From CANJDH01 sp031430015 (GTDB taxonomy: Bacteria; Pseudomonadota; Gammaproteobacteria; Burkholderiales; JAEUOS01), in the NCBI GenBank assembly GCA_031430015.1, contig JANPAR010000222.1:1-6624 (forward strand): DNA of 6,624 nt, written 5' to 3'. Of this stretch, positions 1-6,245 are shown piece by piece. The notes under the pieces are model-generated. The model was given only the letters and a program-made list of their open reading frames with translations, made no database searches and was not told the DNA's origin. Position numbers and translations under genes: made by a program. How positions within the stretch are numbered: position 1 is the first letter of the stretch; every line of letters begins with the position of its first letter.

Positions 1-93
1 AAGTCGTTCAAACGCTTGCGTGGCTTCGACCAAATTCCTGCGCTCGTTCGCCAAATGCGGCCTGCATCAGTCCCGTTGAAAAAGGCCGCATAA
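1..93 (+). CDS. C-terminal fragment of an unidentified basic protein (5' end outside window)
   Basis: Frame 1 is open from the first base to a TAA at 91-93, giving 30 residues that begin KSFKRLRGFDQIPALVRQ and end PLKKAA. The stretch is rich in Arg and Lys. The FKRLRGF..IPALV pattern loosely recalls the C-terminal tails of some IS256-type (mutator-like) transposases, but this is an impression from a very short segment. It ends 17 bp before the stop codon of the convergent RTX gene, with no terminator hairpin between them. Whether it is a real gene end or a chance open frame cannot be decided from 93 bases. Confidence 0.4.
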   Translation, partial: KSFKRLRGFDQIPALVRQMRPASVPLKKAA

Positions 94-110
94 TCATTTC
101 CACCACCGGC

Positions 111-3089
111 TCAACCTTCAACTGTGGACGGGACATCGCCAATTAACTCCACATGATACTGGAGCCCGGTAGGAAGCGAGTCAAGATTGTCGATCTGATC
201 GTAAATGGTCAATTTTTCATTGGTCGCAAGTATGGTCAGCGTCAGATTGCCGTGCTCATGAACATGGAAATTACCGTCAAAATCGTAATAGGTATCGGTT
301 TGAGTAATGCTGTCGATTGATACATCCGACGGTGTCAAGCCTCGCAGCAATACGCGATCAGTTCCCCATAGCGCATCGGCAGACGGGCTGGACGGCACAT
401 CATTGTCATACACGCTAACGTCGAAGCTGGGTACGTCCCCTTCAAAAATATGCGTGGTTCCACCGCCGATGCCAAAAACGTAGGTGTCGTTTCCGAAACC
501 ACCAGACAGCAATTTTCTACCTCCCCCAATGGCTTCGAGAGTATCGTCGCCTTCACCCCCAATCAGTTTGGTCTCGGCGGGGAAATACGGGTGTGCATTC
601 AAAGGAGTGAAGCTGCGAATCAAGTTGTTGCCTGTATTTCCGGCGACGGAAATACTCCCCTGCCAGTAAAGCGCGTACACCGGTAAAGCTACGTCCACTT
701 CTATGTTTTGAAAAGGCGCGCTGACCAAAGCTTCGTTGGAATCCCACTTCATCAGGCCGTATTGAGCGTCTATTTGCTGGATGAAGTACGAATTACCAGT
801 ACCCGGTGTCCGGAGGGTTGTGTGCATGGCTACACTGTCGTTACCCCCAGAGCCAGAATCCACAATCTGGTCCGCTTCGCCCGCTCCAGTGGTTGCCGCC
901 TCATACCATCCCAGAAAATTTCCAAAATAGGAAGTAGTCATCTCATCAATCGGGTAAGCACCTACGTCGATCCGGTAGGTATCGTCACCCGCACCTCCAA
1001 CCAGCACATCACCGAACGCACCATCCCACGCATCGAGCGCATCGTTTCCGGCACCTCCGTCCAAACGGTCCGAGCCGGCACCGCCAATTAACGTATCGCT
1101 GCCGTCACCCCCAAACAGCGTATCGGCCCCGGCACCGCCATAAAGCGTATCGCTGCCAGCGCCACCCGAAATCAAATCACGCCCATCTCCGCTGTTGGCG
1201 ACGTTGTTGCCGGCGCCAAGAAACAGCCAATCATCGCTTGCACCGGTCGAGACCGGGTTCGACACGCCATCTGCTGATGCGACCGATTTGATTCCATCCA
1301 ATGTCCCGGCCAGCCAGGTGCGCGCGGCATCGAGACCGTTGCCGGTCGCGGTGTCGATGTTGTCGAATTTCTGCTGCCACTGAGAATTCAGCGGGGCGGT
1401 CAGCTCTGCCGCCTGCGCCGAACTGACGCCCGCCAGTGACAGTAGACCGTTGATGGCAGTGGTCGCCAGCCCTTCGACGAAGTTGAGAAACTGTGTGTTC
1501 AGGCTTGGGGCGTTAGGCGCTAGCTCGGTCAACTGGGCGTAGGCGTCTATCGAGGCTTTGCAACTGCCGATTTCCAACTCGACCGTCTGCTGGTAGTTGG
1601 TGATGGCGGTTTGGAGGGCGATGACCGATGTCGGAATACCTGGGTCGTAGGCTGCACGGGCTGCGTCCAGAGTCGCAATGTCATTTGACTCCCGGAAAAT
1701 AGCATTGGTGCTGTCGCGGACGATTGTCGTAGTTGTCCCACCTGAATCCACAACGACTTCAATGGACGACTCGTCATCAAATATTTTCTTGGTGCCTGAC
1801 AAGATGAACGTACCAACGCCATCGGTCGTTGTCGTCGTGAATGTCCCATCGGAGTTATGAATCAATCGTGCCTGGGTCACCAATTGACCATTTGCATCAT
1901 AAATTTTACTGATACCGATCAGCAGTTGGCCAAATTCATCCAACGCCACCGAAACTTCCTGACCGGCGCTTGTCCTGACTACCAACGTGTTGCCATCGTC
2001 ATCCCGTTGAAAAAGGGAATTCGCAACCACCAAACCGCCCGGCGCATACTCTGCCTGCACAACACCGATGCCGATACCAACTGATTTTTGCCCACTACCA
2101 TCAGAAAAAATCACTAGGTTATCGCCATTGGGTGCATAGATCGAAACATTTTTCCCATCCTGCCGAATCGACACTTCCTGTCCCGTGCGTTCAGTCAAGA
2201 ACCCTTCGATCATCCCTTGAATCTGATTCGCTGTTACCGTGCCGCTCCCTGTGCCCGCAGCAACCAAAGCCCATTGAACTGAGATATCGCCGGCCAATTG
2301 AACAGCGTCATTGACATCGGATGCGTCACCAATGATGCGGAAAATCGGACTTTGGGCGCGCAACCTTTCTGTTGCGATGATGTGATCAAGCAAGTGCGCA
2401 CTCAAGCCCACCGCAGTGGTCGCGCCCCCGATTAACGGCCCTGCGAGCCAGGAGCCGATGGCGATTTTGGCGGACATCGAATACGAGACTGACGTGTCGT
2501 TGTCATGCACCATCAGTCGACCTACCGCTGTGTAGACCCTGACTTGGAAGTCGCCAAGCGAGTAGCTATTCTGCAAATCCACAAGTCCAAGTGCTCGCTG
2601 CTCGTTACGCAGTGTAGTGTTGAACATTGGACTCAACAAAAACTGGGCCATCCCCGGCCCATCCATACTGGTACCCGACAGGCCATAGAACTTGGCCGCA
2701 AGTTCACTCTGGAAGCCTCCTTGCGAGTGGCCGGTGGTCGTAAGAGCGGATTGAGCCGCGTCAAACGTCATCCCTCGGCGTTCCATTAAAAATCGTAGCG
2801 CACCACCTGCGAAGCGAATCGTGTCGGTCATTTCCTGTTGCCACACGCCCACTATTGCCGGGTTGTTCGCCCAGTCAGCAACTGTCGGAATCGTTCCTCG
2901 ATAGACCACCTTGAACTGTCCAGCTTTCTCGTACATTTGGGCGGCAAACGACCGGTCGGTCGTTTGAATATTGAAGAACTCAATCGGCAGGGAAATTGGT
3001 TGCCATCCTTCGATAACCGGCGTGGTGCTTTGATTGAACGTGCTGTACGCCGCTTTGGATAGTTTTGCGTCGAGAACGAGATCGGCCAT
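111..3089 (-). CDS. RTX calcium-binding protein with lipase-like alpha/beta-hydrolase N-terminal domain
   Basis: This is a 992-residue protein without a Sec signal peptide. Residues 1-200 resemble class 3 lipase/Mbeg1-like hydrolases: a GHSQGG nucleophile elbow (120-125, Ser122) is followed by a SMDGPG motif (141-146) that may carry the catalytic Asp, with His195/Asp196 as further triad candidates. A hydrophobic segment spans about 209-234. RTX nonapeptides (GGxGxDxLx) run in tandem at 642-686, with more at 698-705, 843-851 and 862-870. The C-terminus (about 905-965: DRVLLRGLTPSDVSI, then NLTLTIL..EKLTIYDQ) matches the haemolysin-type calcium-binding related domain. RTX proteins of this form are usually exported by type I secretion and fold on binding extracellular calcium, so a secreted lipase, esterase or toxin is inferred. 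ATG 3089 has AAGGAG nine bases upstream. It lies 30 bp after a cotranscribed gene for an exported protein. Substrate is unknown. Confidence 0.88.
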   Translation of the reverse strand: MADLVLDAKLSKAAYSTFNQSTTPVIEGWQPISLPIEFFNIQTTDRSFAAQMYEKAGQFKVVYRGTIPTVADWANNPAIVGVWQQEMTDTIRFAGGALRFLMERRGMTFDAAQSALTTTGHSQGGFQSELAAKFYGLSGTSMDGPGMAQFLLSPMFNTTLRNEQRALGLVDLQNSYSLGDFQVRVYTAVGRLMVHDNDTSVSYSMSAKIAIGSWLAGPLIGGATTAVGLSAHLLDHIIATERLRAQSPIFRIIGDASDVNDAVQLAGDISVQWALVAAGTGSGTVTANQIQGMIEGFLTERTGQEVSIRQDGKNVSIYAPNGDNLVIFSDGSGQKSVGIGIGVVQAEYAPGGLVVANSLFQRDDDGNTLVVRTSAGQEVSVALDEFGQLLIGISKIYDANGQLVTQARLIHNSDGTFTTTTTDGVGTFILSGTKKIFDDESSIEVVVDSGGTTTTIVRDSTNAIFRESNDIATLDAARAAYDPGIPTSVIALQTAITNYQQTVELEIGSCKASIDAYAQLTELAPNAPSLNTQFLNFVEGLATTAINGLLSLAGVSSAQAAELTAPLNSQWQQKFDNIDTATGNGLDAARTWLAGTLDGIKSVASADGVSNPVSTGASDDWLFLGAGNNVANSGDGRDLISGGAGSDTLYGGAGADTLFGGDGSDTLIGGAGSDRLDGGAGNDALDAWDGAFGDVLVGGAGDDTYRIDVGAYPIDEMTTSYFGNFLGWYEAATTGAGEADQIVDSGSGGNDSVAMHTTLRTPGTGNSYFIQQIDAQYGLMKWDSNEALVSAPFQNIEVDVALPVYALYWQGSISVAGNTGNNLIRSFTPLNAHPYFPAETKLIGGEGDDTLEAIGGGRKLLSGGFGNDTYVFGIGGGTTHIFEGDVPSFDVSVYDNDVPSSPSADALWGTDRVLLRGLTPSDVSIDSITQTDTYYDFDGNFHVHEHGNLTLTILATNEKLTIYDQIDNLDSLPTGLQYHVELIGDVPSTVEG
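1032..1166 (-). repeat. Tandem RTX nonapeptide-coding repeats
   Basis: Five 27-base units in a row encode GGAGSDTLY, GGAGADTLF, GGDGSDTLI, GGAGSDRLD and GGAGNDALD (residues 642-686 of the RTX protein). The DNA shows the periodic GTATCG..GCC-type recurrence on the plus strand. Each pair of nonapeptides is expected to form a calcium-binding turn of a parallel beta-roll. The units differ at third positions, so this is an old protein repeat rather than a recent DNA expansion. Confidence 0.9.
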
Positions 3090-3098
3090 GATGAAAAA

Positions 3099-3104
3099 CT
3101 CCTT
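3099..3104 (-). promoter_or_regulatory. Ribosome binding site of the RTX gene
   Basis: AAGGAG on the minus strand, with a nine-base spacer before ATG 3089. It is a strong Shine-Dalgarno sequence inside the 30-bp spacer after the upstream gene. It fixes the start of the RTX protein at MADLVLDAK. Confidence 0.75.
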
Positions 3105-3119
3105 GCGTGCGAGATGAAT

Positions 3120-4043
3120 TTATCGTGCAGGTTGAGTAGAAGAATCGGTACCGGCATTCGGGCGCAGTGATTCTGCTAGACCGCGCACAGCTTTGTCGAA
3201 GGCATCACCGCCTTCACGGTCGACCGTATTGATCACTTGCCAAATGCGGCGTGGCAGTTCAATGACGTGATAAAAATCATCGGGGTAGGCAAGCTTGCCA
3301 TGTTCATACACTTCACGGCGAACTCCGATGGAATAGCCTTGCTTTGCCTCTTGAAATTGCGAACCAGAAATGTTCCCTGCAGACCACCCTTCAATCGCTA
3401 TCAGATCGATTCCTTCAAACCAGTTTTTTCGATAGTAGCGTTCAACCAATGAGGCAGCGCGCTCCTGATAGATTCTTGCGCCGTCGCGGGCAAGATAGCC
3501 AAACACTATCCGTTTGCCGTCTGCGATTTTCCCGACCCCTCCGAACGGTCGACTATTTCCCAAAGGATCTTTGAACAAGCCCTTCTCTCTTGCTACGTTA
3601 TTGCGTGAGTTTTGAACGGAACTAATCAGGCTGCCACTGGTTGGATAGTTCGCCACGTAGTACTCAACTCGCGGATCATATTTGGGAATATTCGCGCTCG
3701 ATTTGACGTAAATCTCAATCCAGTGACTGCGAACACGAGGGTCACAGACTTCCTGCCCATTCCGCATCTGGCATATTTCTTCGTCGCCCGGTTTATGCCG
3801 GTAGGTAATTGCCTCAGCACCCTTGAGATCCTCGACGATATATTCTTCCGGCATGCAAAAACGCTTGGCGAATTCGCGCGTCACCGCCCAGACGTAATGG
3901 TCTTTGTGGTAGCGCGCTTGACCCGGCGCTGCCCGCCCTTGATAGCGTCCGTCCGGGCATGGTGGTTCAGCAGCCCACGCAGTCCCACTTGAAGCGACAG
4001 CAAGAACCCCAATCGCAAGATACTTTCGTAGATTCCGTTTCAT
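3120..4043 (-). CDS. Sec-exported periplasmic protein of unknown family, partner of the RTX gene
   Basis: This 307-residue protein begins MKRNLRKYLAIGVLAVASSG and has a classic signal peptide: basic n-region, hydrophobic core, and a TAWA|AEPP cleavage site after residue 24. ATG 4043 is preceded by GGGGGGAAGCA. An in-frame ATG at 4079 would add 12 residues before the signal and has a poorly spaced Shine-Dalgarno, so I prefer 4043. The mature part has four cysteines (29, 63, 91, 100), enough for two periplasmic disulfides. There are no membrane segments after the signal and no lipobox. I recognise no domain; a cysteine/acidic patch (RFCMPEEYIVEDLKGAEAI, 61-79) is the most distinctive part. The gene ends 30 bp before the RTX hydrolase-like gene, so the two are presumably one operon. 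A periplasmic immunity or accessory role is inferred from position and export only. Confidence 0.8.
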   Translation of the reverse strand: MKRNLRKYLAIGVLAVASSGTAWAAEPPCPDGRYQGRAAPGQARYHKDHYVWAVTREFAKRFCMPEEYIVEDLKGAEAITYRHKPGDEEICQMRNGQEVCDPRVRSHWIEIYVKSSANIPKYDPRVEYYVANYPTSGSLISSVQNSRNNVAREKGLFKDPLGNSRPFGGVGKIADGKRIVFGYLARDGARIYQERAASLVERYYRKNWFEGIDLIAIEGWSAGNISGSQFQEAKQGYSIGVRREVYEHGKLAYPDDFYHVIELPRRIWQVINTVDREGGDAFDKAVRGLAESLRPNAGTDSSTQPAR

Positions 4044-4097
4044 TGCTTCCCCCCGTTCAGTCAAAACTCTTTCGCTCATTTCCTGTTTGGTCTCGAC

Positions 4098-4114
4098 ATT
4101 TTGGATCTCAAAAT
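4098..4114. promoter_or_regulatory. Inverted repeat in the operon leader (possible operator or leader hairpin)
   Basis: ATTTTG-GATCT-CAAAAT is a perfect 6-bp inverted repeat with a five-base spacer. It lies between the candidate promoter and the start codon of the exported-protein gene. It could be an operator or a weak mRNA hairpin. No regulator family is recognised. Confidence 0.25.
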
Positions 4115-4121
4115 ACGATCA

Positions 4122-4131
4122 ACCCCGGGGT
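4122..4131. promoter_or_regulatory. 10-bp perfect palindrome ACCCCGGGGT near the candidate transcription start
   Basis: ACCCCGGGGT is its own reverse complement and lies just downstream of the candidate -10 box at 4140-4145 (minus strand), where an operator could act. A palindrome this short can occur by chance. Confidence 0.2.
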
Positions 4132-4139
4132 GAGCAGGA

Positions 4140-4168
4140 ATAGTACAAGTATCACCGGCGCGAGGCAA
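4140..4168 (-). promoter_or_regulatory. Candidate sigma70-type promoter for the two-gene RTX operon
   Basis: On the minus strand TTGCCT (4168-4163), a 17-base spacer and TACTAT (4145-4140) give 4/6 matches to each consensus hexamer with ideal spacing. A start near 4133 would leave a leader of about 90 bases before ATG 4043, containing both palindromes. This rests on consensus matching by eye only. Confidence 0.3.
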
Positions 4169-4435
4169 AACAAGCAACCCAGCATCTACCGAAAAATGCC
4201 AATCCATAAACGAGAACCAAGCGGCAGCGAACTAAACGCTTACGCTTACGCACGCACGTCGACAGTTACGAAATAAAGGGGATTTACAGGTACGGCCTAT
4301 TCCATCTTAGTCGGGTGCGGTGGCCCCGTCATCATCAAAATGTATGAGAAAAACATTGCTAAAGCCGATGGAACGGAAAGAGCAGGCAATTGAGCGTCCT
4401 TTCTGGTGCCAAGCCCCGGCAGCCGTCGCTGCTGC

Positions 4436-4795
4436 CTACCGCTTCGGCAACGCCGCCAGCCAACGCCCAAGCACTTCCACGCTGGGCCGCGCTTCAGCCG
4501 CACCGGCGAGCCGAATCCGGTAAACCTCGGCGCTGGTCGAGGAGTGCGCGGCGCAGGATATGACGAGTTTTTCCGCATCAACGTAATCGTTGAGGCGCCC
4601 GCCGCACTTGTGGCGCAGAAATTCGGCGGCGTCGGCGGCGGTGTATTCGCGTCCGTTGCGAATGAAAACGGTGCCTTCACGTGCAGCCACTTGCGCGATC
4701 AAACTCTTCACGCGCGTCTCCTCATTGGGTGGCATGGCGTTGGCTGGTGGCGTAAAAATTGAACATGCCGATGCCGTGAAAGCCGCTCCCACCAA
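4436..4795 (-). CDS. DUF5329 family small exported protein
   Basis: The conserved core VKSLIAQVAAREGTVFIRNG, then EYTAADAAEFLRHK, then SSTSAEVYRIRL and a final W-LAALPKR, matches the DUF5329 family: small, exported proteobacterial proteins of unknown function. Counting from TTG 4795 gives 119 residues. The first 20 form the hydrophobic part of a signal peptide ending PANA|MPPNEE. The start is uncertain. In-frame TTG 4795 and GTG 4792 lack a good Shine-Dalgarno. The first ATG (4735) would remove the signal peptide. GGAG followed by seven bases leads to an ATC at 4819, which would add a proper n-region (FSWKSL). Two cysteines (HKCGG and ISCAA) could form a disulfide. It stands alone between two gene-free regions. 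Confidence 0.75.
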   Translation of the reverse strand: MVGAAFTASACSIFTPPANAMPPNEETRVKSLIAQVAAREGTVFIRNGREYTAADAAEFLRHKCGGRLNDYVDAEKLVISCAAHSSTSAEVYRIRLAGAAEARPSVEVLGRWLAALPKR

Positions 4796-4836
4796 CGATT
4801 TCCAACTGAATATGCCGATTTATCCGCTCCCACCAA
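4783..4836. repeat. 13-bp direct repeat CCGCTCCCACCAA around the 5' end of the DUF5329 gene
   Basis: CCGCTCCCACCAA occurs at 4783-4795 and again at 4824-4836, 41 bp apart. On the minus strand one copy (TTGGTGGGAGCGG) supplies the GGGAG ribosome-binding-like sequence. The other forms the TTG-GTG codons of the putative start. The offset is not a multiple of three, so it is not a duplicated coding unit. Confidence 0.6.
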
Positions 4837-5126
4837 GGGTTTCCGGTCTATCGTGTTTTCCATTTTTGTGCAAAAGCCTCATTGCGGCCTCATCATTTCG
4901 TCGTGCTTGAGCAGAGCGATGGCAATCAATAACAGTTTGGCACCGGGCCGCCGCATGGACATCATTGGAAATTCGCGTGCTGTCAGCATACGTGGAATTA
5001 TTGCCGAATCTCCCGCCGAATCCCAAACCACATTCCGCGTCGTGTGCTTGTGTAGTTCCAGCCGGCGGCTCAGCCGGATTACACTCAACCCACGCCACCG
5101 CACCACCACGGCATCAAGTCCACAAC
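4837..5126. other. Gene-free region between divergent DUF5329 and cNMP-domain genes
   Basis: No supported gene. A weak minus-strand promoter for DUF5329 could be TTGCAC (4873-4868), 17 bases, TAGACC (4850-4845). For the plus-strand gene, TTCCAG (5057-5062), 17 bases, TTACAC (5080-5085) is a similarly weak candidate. A short inverted repeat, CCGGC-6 bases-GCCGG, lies inside that spacer. Neither promoter is convincing. The frame upstream of ATG 5127 stays open to 4965 on the plus strand but without protein-like composition. Confidence 0.4.
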
Positions 5127-6206
5127 ATGCAGCCCCACGCCACGCCACCCGCCGCACCGCTGCTCGACACTCTTGATGGCGTGGCGCGTGAAGAACTGCT
5201 CGCCATCGCGCAGCCGGTGGCGTTCGTGCGTGGTGCGGTGCTGGTGCGCCAGGGCGCGCCAACGCGTGGCGCGTTCTTTTTACGCTTGGGAGAAGCCGAA
5301 GCCTCTGTGTATCTGCCGGGCGGCGATGCACTCATCATTGCTGAAGCCGGCGCAGGCGGCGTGATCGGCGAAATGGCCTTGCTGGAACACAGCCTCTGTA
5401 GCTCCACCATCACTGCGCGCTCGGCCATCGATGGCCTGTTTATCGGGCGCGACGACTTCCGTGTGCTGGTCGCACGCCGCAGCCCGGCAGCGCTGGCGAT
5501 CCAGCGCGCGGTCACGCTCAACCTGTGCGCCAAGCTGTCTGCGCTCAACTCGCAGATCCTTTCCCACCCTGCGCCAGAAGATGCGCCGTGGAGCGCGGAA
5601 CAACATGCGGGCGCCGCGCATCCGCGCGCGCATAGGGAACCATGCAGCTTCGACTACCGCCGCTTCCTGTCGGTCCTGCCGGTGTTCCACGGCTGGGAAG
5701 CGGACGAAATTGATGAGATTGCGGACTTCGCAGATGTGAACGAGTTGCCGCGCGGTACCAGCCTGTTTCAGGAAGGGAATGAGGCGGATGCGCTCTACAT
5801 CACGGTGCGCGGCGCGGTTGAAATTTCCGCACCGGTAACGGCATTGCGCTCAACCGACACGGTGCCATCTGCGCAACCCACCCATCTGCGCCGCCTCGCA
5901 GTACTGGGGCCAGGCCACCTGATCGGCCATCGTAGCCTGGTGGATGGCAGCCGTCATGCCGCGCGTGCGCGCACCTGTGAAAACAGTGTGCTGCTGATGC
6001 TGACGCGCGCGCAGTTTCTTGCGCTGTACGAAGGCGCAACGCCGGCCGCGCTGCGCCTGCAAGCGGCCGTGCATGGGGCTCTGCTGCGTGCAATGGCGCA
6101 TACCAACGTCACGCTTACGCGGCTGGTCAATCTGGCGCGCCTGGCTGCCGCCAATACGGCGGCGCTCGAAGCTGCACTCGCGGAGCAGGTGTTGTACGCG
6201 AGTTGA
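5127..6206 (+). CDS. Tandem cyclic-nucleotide-binding-domain protein without output domain
   Basis: This 359-residue protein has two Crp/cNMP-type beta-barrel folds in tandem. Domain 1 (about 12-130) shows VRGAVLVRQGAPTRGAFFL, then the phosphate-binding cassette GEMALL (81-86). Domain 2 (about 180-300) shows LPRGTSLFQEGNEADALY, then GHRSLVDGSRHAA (267-279). Both cassettes are imperfect. Domain 1 keeps the ribose-contacting Glu82, but the phosphate-binding Arg position is Ser/Cys (CSSTITA). Domain 2 has His268 instead of Glu, with Arg276 next to the expected position. There is no helix-turn-helix, kinase or channel part; the C-terminus is an Ala/Leu-rich helical stretch (305-355). So it may bind a non-standard nucleotide or act by protein contact. 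ATG 5127 was chosen because residues upstream in frame are low-complexity; no clear Shine-Dalgarno precedes it. Confidence 0.82.
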   Translation: MQPHATPPAAPLLDTLDGVAREELLAIAQPVAFVRGAVLVRQGAPTRGAFFLRLGEAEASVYLPGGDALIIAEAGAGGVIGEMALLEHSLCSSTITARSAIDGLFIGRDDFRVLVARRSPAALAIQRAVTLNLCAKLSALNSQILSHPAPEDAPWSAEQHAGAAHPRAHREPCSFDYRRFLSVLPVFHGWEADEIDEIADFADVNELPRGTSLFQEGNEADALYITVRGAVEISAPVTALRSTDTVPSAQPTHLRRLAVLGPGHLIGHRSLVDGSRHAARARTCENSVLLMLTRAQFLALYEGATPAALRLQAAVHGALLRAMAHTNVTLTRLVNLARLAAANTAALEAALAEQVLYAS

Positions 6207-6207
6207 T

Positions 6208-6242
6208 CGTGCCCGAGAATTGGCACGCAGGCCGCTCCGGCC
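6208..6242. terminator. Two adjacent hairpins between convergent genes (possible bidirectional terminator)
   Basis: CGTGCC (6208-6213) pairs with GGCACG (6222-6227) over an eight-base loop. GGCCG (6230-6234) pairs with CGGCC (6238-6242) over three bases. They fill the 39-bp gap between the stops of the cNMP-domain gene and the amidotransferase remnant. No T-run follows on either side, so efficient intrinsic termination is uncertain. Confidence 0.4.
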
Positions 6243-6245
6243 CGC

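Larger units (their letters stand above)
4044..4435. other. Gene-free region upstream of the RTX operon and after the DUF5329 stop codon
   Basis: No credible coding frame is seen on either strand. The part next to the operon (4080-4170) holds a candidate minus-strand promoter and two palindromes, listed separately. The middle part is AT-richer and contains a small ACGCTT-type tandem (4236-4258). Near the DUF5329 stop, GGCAGC (4418-4423) can pair with GCTGCC (4431-4436), but no T-run follows, so a terminator is not claimed. Rho-dependent ending of the DUF5329 transcript is possible. Confidence 0.5.

Noticed and set aside
708..1091. 127-codon plus-strand frame inside the RTX gene
   Set aside because: It is antisense to the RTX domain and repeats, has no ribosome binding site, and its protein has no domain-like pattern; the minus-strand frame is clearly the coding one.
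4236..4258. ACGCTT/ACGC tandem repeat as a possible iteron or CRISPR-like element
   Set aside because: Only two and a half very short units; no spacers and no longer periodicity.
4418..4436. GGCAGC-N7-GCTGCC hairpin at the DUF5329 stop as an intrinsic terminator
   Set aside because: No T-run follows on the transcribed strand and the stem overlaps the stop codon.
4297..4762. Overlapping frames on both strands across the DUF5329 gene
   Set aside because: They are out-of-frame shadows; only the 4436-4795 minus frame has family-like conserved motifs and a signal peptide.
4879..4989. 36-residue minus-strand small ORF with a hydrophobic stretch (KLLLIAIALLK)
   Set aside because: No Shine-Dalgarno sequence, no recognised family, and short frames of this size are expected by chance; it may deserve a conservation check but is not supported.
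4965..5126. 54-residue N-terminal extension of the cNMP-domain protein from an ATT at 4965
   Set aside because: The extension is Pro/His/Ala-rich without domain character, and ATT is an unlikely start; ATG 5127 sits directly before the domain.
5114..5690. Long minus-strand frames antisense to the cNMP-domain gene
   Set aside because: High GC suppresses stop codons in the opposite frames; the products are Arg/Ala/Ser-rich with no motif.
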